The translations under genes were made by a program, and so were the position numbers. From NCBI GenBank assembly GCA_035308365.1, contig DATGGU010000172.1:1-64000 (forward strand): a DNA stretch of 64,000 nt. The letters are read 5' to 3'. Positions 8,171-14,899 of the stretch are shown one piece after another (the stretch's first letter is position 1; each line of letters begins with the position of its first letter). Source of the stretch: PALSA-505 sp035308365. Its GTDB lineage: Bacteria > Actinomycetota > Actinomycetes > Streptosporangiales > Streptosporangiaceae. The notes under the pieces were generated by a model. It was given only the letters and a program-made list of their open reading frames with translations. It ran no database searches and had not been told where the DNA came from.

Positions 8171-8551
8171 TCAGGACGGAACCTCCGGCCGGCTGGCCAT
8201 GCCGTCCTCGACGGCGGCCACGGCCTTGTCCACGGTCTCGTAGAACGGCAGCCGGTCGGCCAGCCCGGTGATCCACAGTGACTTCGTGTAGCGGTACCGC
8301 GCGCCCGCCAGGGCAAGCGTCCCGCCGGCCGCCGTGATCTCCTTCCAGTGCCCGACGATCACAGCCAGCGAACTCGTGTCGAGGAAGTCGACGGCCGACA
8401 GGTCGAGCACCACATGACGGTGCTGCTGGCGGATGCGGGCCAGGTACTCATCGAACTGCCGGCCGGTCACGAGATCGAGATCCCCATGGATCATGACGAC
8501 CATGCTGGCGCCTCGGCTCTCGGATGCGAGCTGAAGTCCTTCCACCCACAC
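8171..8551 (-). CDS. STAS-domain anti-sigma factor antagonist
   Basis: 126 residues covering one STAS domain. The conserved loop reads DLSAVDFLDTSSLAVIVGHW; the serine after Asp-Thr is the expected phosphorylation site for an RsbW-type kinase. GTG start at 8551 with GGGGAG just upstream. It leads the operon with the ANTAR and PP2C genes, and faces divergently a MEDS-ATPase gene that could be its kinase. Role as anti-anti-sigma factor is inferred from family and neighbours. Confidence 0.88.
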   Translation of the reverse strand: MWVEGLQLASESRGASMVVMIHGDLDLVTGRQFDEYLARIRQQHRHVVLDLSAVDFLDTSSLAVIVGHWKEITAAGGTLALAGARYRYTKSLWITGLADRLPFYETVDKAVAAVEDGMASRPEVPS

Positions 8552-8741
8552 TCCCCGCTGTCAGCGAAGCCGGCGATGATGACCCAATCGTATGACCATC
8601 GGCTGTTTTCAAGGGGGTCGCATGACCGGGGATTCTGAGGGAATGTAGCGCCGGACACGTTGCGTGCGGCCGCGGCACCGTCGCCCCGCCGCATGCGGGT
8701 CCCTAGCCCCGCCCCCAGGGGAGGAATGCTGACGATGAACG

Positions 8742-9950
8742 ATGGCCGCCGCAGCGGCTAGCGAGGGCCTCAGCCATCACGCGCTGTTCTATCGCGACCA
8801 GCGCGAATACCAGATGCTCGTGACCAGTTTCGTCCGGGCCGGCCTGGCCGGCGCGGAGCCCGTTTTCATCGCCGTGCCAGGTGCCAGGGACCATCTGCTC
8901 CGGGCGCCGCTCAACGGGGCGCCCGGCCAGCTCGCCTACGCCGACATGACCGAGACGGGCCGCAACCCGGCCCGGATCATCCCAGAGCTGCGCGCCTTCG
9001 TGGACCGCCATCAGGGGAAGCCCTGCCGGATCGTCACCGAGCCGGCCTGGCGGGGACGCTCGGACGCCGAACTGTGCGAGACCGCCCGGCACGAAGCGCT
9101 GATCAACCTGGCCTTCGCCGGGACACCGGTGCGGATCCTGTGCCCCTATCCCGCCGATGTCCTGGCTGGCCCGGTCATCGAGTGGGCCCATTGCACCCAC
9201 CCCTCGGTCATCAGCGGCGGGGTGAGCGGGCCGAGCGCGAGCTACGCCGGGGCGGGCCGCCTCCCGCCGGCCTGCGACAACCCGCTGCCGCCCCCGCCGC
9301 CCAGCGCCGAGGCGCTCAGCTACCGCACCGACCTGTGGCCGATAAGGCGCCTGGTGGCCAGTTGCGCTGACCGCAGCGGGCTGGCCGGTGACCGCGCGGA
9401 CAACCTGGTGCTGGCCGCCAGCGAGATCGCCGCCAACACCCTGCGGCACACCGAAGGCGGCGGCACACTTCATGTCTGGCAGACCCGGCATGAGCTGCTG
9501 TGCCAACTGCACGACCAGGGCTGGATCACCGATCCACTGGCCGGGCGGCGGCGCCGGTCAGCGATCGAAACCGGCCATGGCCTATGGCTCGTCAATCAGG
9601 TATGTGACCTGGTGGAACTGCGAACGGGACGGGCAGGCACCACCGTCCGCCTGCACATGAACCTGGCCGGCGTCTCAGGTACGCAGCCGGCGAATTCCCG
9701 CCGTAATGGCCACTGCGGCCGTTTAGTTCGCTGTGACGGGGCAGTGTATGCATCGTCAAGCGAAGGGAGCTTGAGGATGTTGCTCATACTGGCTATCCTG
9801 CTCATCGCCATCATCCTGGGCGGCTTGGGCTTCGCCATTCATGTGCTGTGGTGGGTAGCCCTGGCGGTCCTGGTGATATGGCTGCTGGGGTTCCTCTTCC
9901 GCACGGCCGAAGGCGTGGGAACGAGGCGCCGCCGCTGGTACAGGTGGTAG
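8742..9950 (+). CDS. MEDS domain-histidine-kinase-like ATPase, open into a small membrane protein
   Basis: The frame encodes 402 residues. Residues 1-165 form a MEDS domain (HHALFYRDQREYQMLVTSFV...). Residues 190-310 form an RsbW-like HATPase with N box SEIAANTLRHT and G2 box GHGLWLVNQVCD, lacking a phospho-accepting His; it probably phosphorylates or sequesters sigma-network partners. No stop separates this from residue 346 onward, which is a hydrophobic protein usually encoded alone (see 9777). The linker 311-345 is low in hydrophobicity and unlike either domain. The start is awkward: GGGGAGG at 8718-8724 is best placed for ATG 8735, which opens only an eight-codon frame ending at 8761, while ATG 8742 is 17 bases away. 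Confidence 0.75.
   Translation: MAAAAASEGLSHHALFYRDQREYQMLVTSFVRAGLAGAEPVFIAVPGARDHLLRAPLNGAPGQLAYADMTETGRNPARIIPELRAFVDRHQGKPCRIVTEPAWRGRSDAELCETARHEALINLAFAGTPVRILCPYPADVLAGPVIEWAHCTHPSVISGGVSGPSASYAGAGRLPPACDNPLPPPPPSAEALSYRTDLWPIRRLVASCADRSGLAGDRADNLVLAASEIAANTLRHTEGGGTLHVWQTRHELLCQLHDQGWITDPLAGRRRRSAIETGHGLWLVNQVCDLVELRTGRAGTTVRLHMNLAGVSGTQPANSRRNGHCGRLVRCDGAVYASSSEGSLRMLLILAILLIAIILGGLGFAIHVLWWVALAVLVIWLLGFLFRTAEGVGTRRRRWYRW
9721..9744 (+). promoter_or_regulatory. Candidate SigB/SigF-type promoter inside the read-through frame
   Basis: GTTT 9721-9724, fourteen bases, GGGCAG 9739-9744, 32 bases before an internal ATG at 9777. Its position supports independent transcription of the small membrane protein. 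Confidence 0.45.
9777..9950 (+). CDS. Small hydrophobic membrane protein (probable independent gene)
   Basis: 57 residues: two tightly spaced transmembrane helices (LLILAILLIAIILGGLGFAI and VLWWVALAVLVIWLLGFLF) and a basic aromatic end RRRRWYRW. This is a common stand-alone actinobacterial small protein of unknown function. AGGGAG lies six bases before ATG 9777 and a SigB/F-like promoter lies just before that. It is in frame with the MEDS-ATPase gene with no stop between them, so a fused product is possible, but I favour internal initiation. Confidence 0.65.
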   Translation: MLLILAILLIAIILGGLGFAIHVLWWVALAVLVIWLLGFLFRTAEGVGTRRRRWYRW

Positions 9951-9965
9951 CGCGCCGGTAGACGA

Positions 9966-10011
9966 GGCGCCTTCGGCAGGGCCGGGGTTGAACGGCCCCG
10001 CCGGAGGCGCT
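9966..10011 (+). terminator. Long hairpin after the small membrane protein gene
   Basis: An 11-base arm (GCGCCTTCGGC with one G-T pair to GCCGGAGGCGC) continues after one mismatch into GGGCCG/CGGCCC around an eight-base loop. It begins 16 bases after the stop at 9950. No T run follows, so it is an actinobacterial I-shaped terminator candidate. Confidence 0.6.
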
Positions 10012-10039
10012 ATGGTATGGCCAACGGTGCTTATGACGC

Positions 10040-10087
10040 AGGCACACCCTTACGTCCACGTGGCGTAACGGAGGGTGTGCCTTTTTT
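10040..10087 (+). terminator. Strong intrinsic terminator or attenuator before a glycosyltransferase gene
   Basis: AGGCACACCCT (10040-10050) pairs perfectly with AGGGTGTGCCT (10072-10082), followed by six Ts. The loop contains a second dyad, TTACG/CGTAA around CCACGTGG, giving a nearly continuous stem. A TATGGT hexamer lies at 10011-10016. Because it sits about 60 bases before the next ATG it could end a short transcript or attenuate the gene at 10145. Confidence 0.75.
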
Positions 10088-10144
10088 GTGGCTCACGCGG
10101 TGATCCGCCGCCCTCGGTTACGCCGTACCGAGGAGGCAACCCTG

Positions 10145-11443
10145 ATGAGGATCGCCATCGTCGCTCAGCGCGGCAGCCCGATGACCCTTACGCGGGACCC
10201 GCAGGCTGACACAAGGTCCGCGGCGGTGACATCGCTTGCGCGGGCTCTGGCCGGGCACGGGCACCGAATCACCATCTACGCACGCAAGGACGCACGTGAC
10301 CTGCCGGACAGTGCGATCCTCGCGCGCGGCGTGACGATCGAGCACCTGACCGCCGGCCCGCAGGCCCCGCTGTCCGGGGACAAGCTGGTGACGCACATCA
10401 ATGACTTCGGCGCCAAGCTGGCCAAGCGGTGGAGCCAGAAGCGCCCCGACGTCGCCCACGCCCACTTCTGGACCAGCGGGCTCGCCGCTCTGGCAGCCGC
10501 TCGCGGCCAGGACATTCCCGTCGTCCAGACGTTCGGCTCACTCGCCGTGGCGCAGCGGCGGCACGGGCTCCGCGTCGCCAGCGGTGACACCCGCGCCCAC
10601 ATGGAAGCATGCATCGCCCGCAGCGCGGGCTGCGTCCTGGCCGCCACCTCGGCCGAAGTGACCGAGCTGATCAGGATGGGAGTTCCGAGGGCGTCCATCG
10701 CCCTGGTGCCGTGCACGGTGGATACCGGGCGGTTCAGCCCTGATGGGCCGGCCGCCGCCCGGCGGCACCGGCACCGGCTGCTCGCCGTCGCCCCGCTGCG
10801 CTCTGACCAGGGGCTCGACCGCCTGGTGCGGATGCTGATGGGTGTTCCCGAGGCCGAGCTGGTGATCGCCGGCGGTCCGCCCAGAGGGCAACTGCGCGCC
10901 GATCCGGTCTACCGCGGCCTGATGAACCTGGCCAGGAGCCTGAAGCTGCAGCGCCGGGTCAGCTTCACCGGCCAGGTCGGCCAGGATGACCTGCCCGCGT
11001 TGCTGCGGTCCGCTGACCTGCTGGTCAGCGCCGCGCCCTACGATCCGGTGGGCGCGCTGACCGTGGCCGCGATGGCCTGCGGCACTCCGGCCGCCGTGTC
11101 CGCCGTGGGCGCCAACCGGGACGCGGTTCTCGACGAGACCACCGGCCTGCTGGTCGCACCCGACCGGCCTGACCTGCTGGCCCGGCGGATACGTCACCTG
11201 CTGGCCACGCCGATGCGGCTGGAGGCGTTCGGCATCGCCGCGGCCGACCGCGCGAGCGCACGGTACTCGGTGGACCGCATCGCCACCGAGACGCTGGCCG
11301 CCTACCAGCGCTGCCTGCCGGCCGCTGTGGTTCCTGCCCAGGCCGCCCAGGCGGTGGACGTGGTTGCCGCCGCAGGGTCCGGCCAGGAAAGCGCGGCTCC
11401 CGAGCTGGCGGGGATCCGGAAGCTGGCCACCGCGCTGGGCTGA
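10145..11443 (+). CDS. GT4-fold glycosyltransferase with degenerate active site
   Basis: 432-residue GT-B protein, clearly paralogous to the glycosyltransferase at 28729 (both have DVxHAHFW, SGxAA, AARGQ, IPVVQTF and a matching C-domain). In this copy the usual catalytic-pocket His is Gly (QTFG instead of QTFH), the donor-phosphate RKG motif is SDQG, and the E-x7-E motif is DPVGALTVA instead of EPFGIVPVE. Such losses suggest a pseudo-enzyme or altered donor. ATG 10145 has AGGAGG nine bases upstream; the longer GTG frame begins in the terminator T run. It stands apart from the glycan locus by 18 kb. Standalone, with a C-terminal Ala/Gln-rich tail. Confidence 0.85.
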   Translation: MRIAIVAQRGSPMTLTRDPQADTRSAAVTSLARALAGHGHRITIYARKDARDLPDSAILARGVTIEHLTAGPQAPLSGDKLVTHINDFGAKLAKRWSQKRPDVAHAHFWTSGLAALAAARGQDIPVVQTFGSLAVAQRRHGLRVASGDTRAHMEACIARSAGCVLAATSAEVTELIRMGVPRASIALVPCTVDTGRFSPDGPAAARRHRHRLLAVAPLRSDQGLDRLVRMLMGVPEAELVIAGGPPRGQLRADPVYRGLMNLARSLKLQRRVSFTGQVGQDDLPALLRSADLLVSAAPYDPVGALTVAAMACGTPAAVSAVGANRDAVLDETTGLLVAPDRPDLLARRIRHLLATPMRLEAFGIAAADRASARYSVDRIATETLAAYQRCLPAAVVPAQAAQAVDVVAAAGSGQESAAPELAGIRKLATALG

Positions 11444-11446
11444 CCC

Positions 11447-11466
11447 GCCCCGGCCGGCGCCGGGGC
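11447..11466. terminator. Bidirectional hairpin terminator
   Basis: GCCCCGGC-CGGC-GCCGGGGC, an 8-base GC stem with a four-base loop located between the convergent glycosyltransferase (stop 11443) and acetyltransferase (stop 11475) genes. Confidence 0.55.
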
Positions 11467-11474
11467 CCACCCGC

Positions 11475-12110
11475 TCAGGCTCCGGCGCCGGCGCGCAGGT
11501 CCATGGTGAACAGGTGCAGCCCGCCGGCGGGGTGATCGGTGAAGCCGACGTGAGCGTAGAACCGGGCCGCCCGCTCGTTGGCGAACCCCACGTGCAGGTG
11601 CAGCCCGGGGGAACCCCGGTCACGCAGCGCTGCGGCCAGCGTCTCGATCAGCCGCCGCCCGGTTCCCCTGCCCTGCAGCCGGGGCAGCAGGTTGATGTGC
11701 AGGTGCGAGGGAAAGGGCCCGGCCAGCTCGTCGGGGGTGCTGGGGGGGTAGTGGATCAGGTGGGCGAAGAACTGCTCCTTCGTCCACTGGGCGGCCTCCC
11801 CGGGAGGATCCGGGTAGCGCTCACGCAGCGCCGGCCACCACTGGAGTTCCAGGGTCCGCTCGAACTCCTGGCTGTCCAGCGCCCCCACGATGTAGCCGCC
11901 CACGCCCTCGCCGTCCTCGGCCAGGAAGGCGAACTCGGGCTGGAACACGCCATAGGGGGCGGCGAAGATCTGCCCGGGCAACTGCGGGTCGTGGAACAGC
12001 GACGTCCCGTCCTGGCCGCTGTCGGCGGTCAGCAGGCAGATCCGGTACAGGTCGCCGAGATCGCCGGGGCGGTAGGAGCGGATGCGGATTTCTTCATCAG
12101 CCACGGCCAC
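11475..12110 (-). CDS. GNAT-family N-acetyltransferase
   Basis: About 211 residues. The core IRIRSYRPGDLGDLYRICL opens the GNAT fold and the acetyl-CoA loop is LLPRLQGRGTGRRLIETLA (R/Q-x-x-G-x-G/A), followed by GLHLHVGFANERAARFYAHVGF, the usual beta5-alpha4 segment. The acceptor is unknown; the length and GxH motif recall GNATs sometimes fused to O-GlcNAcases. I take GTG at 12110 (or 12104): the longer frame would overlap the divergent topoisomerase start. No clear ribosome-binding site. Confidence 0.82.
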   Translation of the reverse strand: MAVADEEIRIRSYRPGDLGDLYRICLLTADSGQDGTSLFHDPQLPGQIFAAPYGVFQPEFAFLAEDGEGVGGYIVGALDSQEFERTLELQWWPALRERYPDPPGEAAQWTKEQFFAHLIHYPPSTPDELAGPFPSHLHINLLPRLQGRGTGRRLIETLAAALRDRGSPGLHLHVGFANERAARFYAHVGFTDHPAGGLHLFTMDLRAGAGA

Positions 12111-12169
12111 GAAAGCGTAGCCATGACCTGGATGGGTAGCAAGACCGGCGGTCGGCAAGGGAAACGGGA

Positions 12170-13183
12170 ATGGCCAGGTTGCGCCGCAGCGACATGTCAG
12201 CGCCTGGGCTGCGCCGGGTGCCACGTGGGCGTGGGTTCCAGTACCTCACCCCGGAGGGTGGCCGGCCGGGCGCCGCCGACCTGGACCGGATCCGGGGGCT
12301 GGTGATCCCGCCCGCATGGCGCGATGTCTGGATCTGCCCGCTGGCCAATGGGCACCTGCAGGCCACGGGCGTGGACGCCGCGGGCCGGCGGCAGTACCTC
12401 TACCACGCCGACTGGCGGAAGCGGCGGGACCGGGAGAAGCACGACCACGTCCTGGATGTGGCCGAGTGCCTGCCCGCGGCCCGGCTGGCCGCCGGTGAAC
12501 AGATCCGTGGCCGCCGCCTGACCGCGCGGCGGGTGCTGGCCGCCGCGTTCATCCTGCTGGACGTGGGCCTGTTCCGGGTCGGCGGCGACCGCTATGCCGA
12601 GGAGAACGGCAGCTATGGGCTGATGACGCTGGAGCGCGAGCACGTGCACTGCGCGAAAGCCGGGCTGGTCTTCGAGTACCCGGCAAAGGGCGGCAAGGAG
12701 CGGATGCAGGTCGTCACGGCTGAGCCGGTCCGCGAGGTGATCTGCGCCCTGCGCCGCCAGCGGCCACCGGGGCAGCGGCTGCTCGCTTGCCGCGACGGCG
12801 GCGGGTGGCGCGAGCTGGACAGCACCGACATGAACGAATACCTGCGGGAACTGTTCGGTCAGGAGGTCAGCGCCAAGGACTTCAGGACCTGGCACGCCAC
12901 CGTGCTCGCCGCGGTGGGGCTCGCCGTCTCCGGCCACACCGCCGCATCCCCGGCCGCCCGCCGGCGCGCGGTCCGCCGGGTCGTCGCCGAGGTGGCCGGC
13001 TACCTCGGCAACACCACGGCGGTCTGCCGGCGCTCCTATATCGACGAGCGCCTCATCGACCGGTATCTGGACGGCGAAATGGTCCATCTCCCCACCGGCC
13101 GGCTGGGCGCCGGCGTGCGGCCGGGATGGCCTGCCACGCACGGCGACTTCGAGGCCGCGGTGATCCGGCTGCTGCGGGACTGA
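12170..13183 (+). CDS. DNA topoisomerase IB (poxvirus-like)
   Basis: 337 residues, typical of bacterial topoisomerase IB. It relaxes supercoils by a 3'-phosphotyrosyl intermediate without ATP. Visible active-site set: Arg136 in LFRVGG, Lys near 173 in PAKGGKER, Arg239 and His242 in FRTWHAT, and nucleophile Tyr290 in RRSYIDERLID. The N-terminal domain (GRGFQYLTPEG, IPPAWRDVWICP) is intact. A second start ATG at 12194 is possible. Divergent from the acetyltransferase. This enzyme is patchily present in actinomycetes and probably supplementary to topoisomerase I and gyrase. Confidence 0.92.
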   Translation: MARLRRSDMSAPGLRRVPRGRGFQYLTPEGGRPGAADLDRIRGLVIPPAWRDVWICPLANGHLQATGVDAAGRRQYLYHADWRKRRDREKHDHVLDVAECLPAARLAAGEQIRGRRLTARRVLAAAFILLDVGLFRVGGDRYAEENGSYGLMTLEREHVHCAKAGLVFEYPAKGGKERMQVVTAEPVREVICALRRQRPPGQRLLACRDGGGWRELDSTDMNEYLRELFGQEVSAKDFRTWHATVLAAVGLAVSGHTAASPAARRRAVRRVVAEVAGYLGNTTAVCRRSYIDERLIDRYLDGEMVHLPTGRLGAGVRPGWPATHGDFEAAVIRLLRD

Positions 13184-13204
13184 CCGCCGCAGCCGGCGGT
13201 CAGT
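13179..13204. terminator. Bidirectional terminator containing both stop codons
   Basis: ACTGACCGCCG pairs with CGGCGGTCAGT around CAGC: an 11-base perfect stem that includes the TGA of the topoisomerase gene and the TGA of the convergent response-regulator gene. Confidence 0.65.
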
Positions 13205-13640
13205 GCCCGGGCAGCTTCACCACCGTGAGGAAGAACGAGTCGATCTGACGGACGGCGGAGACGAACTGGTTGACGTCCACGGGCTTGGTGACGAACGCGT
13301 TGGCGTGCAGCTTGTAGCTGTCTATGACGTCTTCCTCCGACGATGACGTGGTCAGGATGACCACCGGCAGGTGGGTGAGCCCCGGATCCGACCTGATCCG
13401 CTCCAGCACCTGGCGGCCGTCGTACTTCGGCAGGTTCAGGTCGAGCAGCACCAGGTCCACCGAGGGGGCGCCGGCGTGCTCGCCCCGCTTGTACAGGAAG
13501 TCCAGCGCCTCCTCCCCGTCGCGGGTCACGTGAAGCCGGTTGCCGATCTTGTTCTCCTCGAACGCCTCACGGGTCATCAGCTCATCGCCCGGGTCGTCCT
13601 CGACGAGCAGGACCTCGATGGACTGCAGATTGCGGATCAT
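13200..13640 (-). CDS. Single-domain response regulator
   Basis: 146-residue stand-alone receiver domain. Acidic pair in LLVEDDPGDE, phospho-acceptor Asp in VLLDLNLPKYDG (about 67), Thr in VVILTTSS and Lys in FVTKPVD. The long loop and LNLPKYDGRQVLERIR are typical of Rcp1-like regulators paired with phytochrome or HAMP kinases. ATG 13640 overlaps the upstream kinase stop by four bases (ATGA), so it is translationally coupled and is the probable phosphate acceptor of that kinase. Confidence 0.93.
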   Translation of the reverse strand: MIRNLQSIEVLLVEDDPGDELMTREAFEENKIGNRLHVTRDGEEALDFLYKRGEHAGAPSVDLVLLDLNLPKYDGRQVLERIRSDPGLTHLPVVILTTSSSEEDVIDSYKLHANAFVTKPVDVNQFVSAVRQIDSFFLTVVKLPGH

Positions 13641-14899
13641 GCGGGAGTTCCTTCGCGGCTGGGTGTGGGATCGGCGCCGGCCTGGCCCGGCCGCGATGTC
13701 TCGATCTGGGGCAGGGTGAAGCAGATGCGGGTTCCCTCGGCCTGGCCTGTGTCGACGCTGATCTGGCCGCCGTGGTCCTCGACGATCCGGCGGCACAGGG
13801 CCAGGCCGATGCCGGTACCCGGGTAGGCGTCCCGGCCGTGCAGGCGCTGGAAGATAACGAAGACCTTCTCGGCGAACTCGGGCGGGATCCCGATGCCGTT
13901 GTCCTCGACGCAGAACCGCCACACCTGCCCGGACTCCTCTGTGACCGGCTCGGAGGTGATCCGCAGCACCGGCTTGCGGCCGGGCGAGCGGAACTTGATG
14001 GCGTTGCTGAGCAGGTTCTGCCAGAGCATGGCCAGCAGGGTCGCGTCGCCGGTCACGTCGGGGAGCCGGCTGGGCCGTTCGATGGCCGCGCCCGACTCCT
14101 CGATGGCGGCGCCGAGCGCGCCGAGCGCGTCGTCCAGCGGGCCATCCAGCGACAGCCGCACGCTGACCTCGCTCCCCCGGCCGACCCGCGAGAACGTCAG
14201 CAGGTCGTTGATCAGCACCTGCAGCCGTTTCGCCCCGTCCACGGCGAAGCCGATGTACTGACGGCCGCGCTCATCGAGCTGGCTGCCGTAGCGTTTCTCA
14301 AGGAGCTGGCAGAACGAGGCGACCTTGCGCAGCGGTTCCTGCAGGTCGTGCGAGGCGACGTAGGCGAACTGCTCCAGCTCGGCGTTGGACCGCATCAGCT
14401 CGGCGGCCTGGGCGTCCAGGTCGGCCTGAGCGGCCCTGGCCTCATCCAGCGCGGCCACCAGCTCGCTGCGCATCGCCTCGACGTCGGCGCAGACGGCCCT
14501 CAGGTCCGATGGGCCGGTGATCTCGATGCGGTGGCTGAAGTCGCCGTCCACCACGCGCCTGGCCGCGACCCGCAGCCCGTTCAGCGGCTGGACCACGGTC
14601 CGGTTCAGCGCCAGGGTGAGCGCCACCGCCGCAAGCAGGAACGCCACCACCACGATGCCGAACGTCAGGTCCTTCGCGGTCCCCAGCGAGCTGATGGCCG
14701 CTATGGCGGCCACGGCCAGGACGGCAAGCACCGCGAACACCATCCGCAACCAGCCCTGGACGGTCAGCCCGTGAAAGACCGGGTGGGACTGGGGGGCGGC
14801 CTGCGGGTCCCGGCGCAGCCTGCTGGGCCGCTGCGCGGCCCGCGGAGTGCGCGGCGGCCGGGGTGGCCGGGGTGGCCGGGGTGGCCGGGGTGTGGTCAT
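13637..14899 (-). CDS. HAMP-containing sensor histidine kinase
   Basis: 420 residues. A cytoplasmic N-terminus with four RPP repeats, two transmembrane helices (MVFAVLAVLAVAAIAAISS and LTFGIVVVAFLLAAVALTLA) with almost no periplasmic loop, a HAMP domain, a coiled coil, HisKA with phospho-His in FAYVASHDLQEPLRKV, N box NLLSNAIKFR, G1 DNGIGIPPEF and G2 GTGIGLALC. The lack of an extracellular sensor suggests it reads a membrane or cytoplasmic cue. Start ATG 14899 overlaps the upstream RR-PP2C gene (ATGA); its own stop overlaps the next gene. Confidence 0.93.
   Translation of the reverse strand: MTTPRPPRPPRPPRPPRTPRAAQRPSRLRRDPQAAPQSHPVFHGLTVQGWLRMVFAVLAVLAVAAIAAISSLGTAKDLTFGIVVVAFLLAAVALTLALNRTVVQPLNGLRVAARRVVDGDFSHRIEITGPSDLRAVCADVEAMRSELVAALDEARAAQADLDAQAAELMRSNAELEQFAYVASHDLQEPLRKVASFCQLLEKRYGSQLDERGRQYIGFAVDGAKRLQVLINDLLTFSRVGRGSEVSVRLSLDGPLDDALGALGAAIEESGAAIERPSRLPDVTGDATLLAMLWQNLLSNAIKFRSPGRKPVLRITSEPVTEESGQVWRFCVEDNGIGIPPEFAEKVFVIFQRLHGRDAYPGTGIGLALCRRIVEDHGGQISVDTGQAEGTRICFTLPQIETSRPGQAGADPTPSREGTPA
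14856..14891 (-). repeat. Four 9-base tandem repeats encoding Arg-Pro-Pro
   Basis: GGCCGGGGT occurs four times without interruption on the plus strand, encoding the RPP repeats at residues 5-16 of the kinase. Such a microsatellite-like run may vary in copy number without frameshift. Confidence 0.85.
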
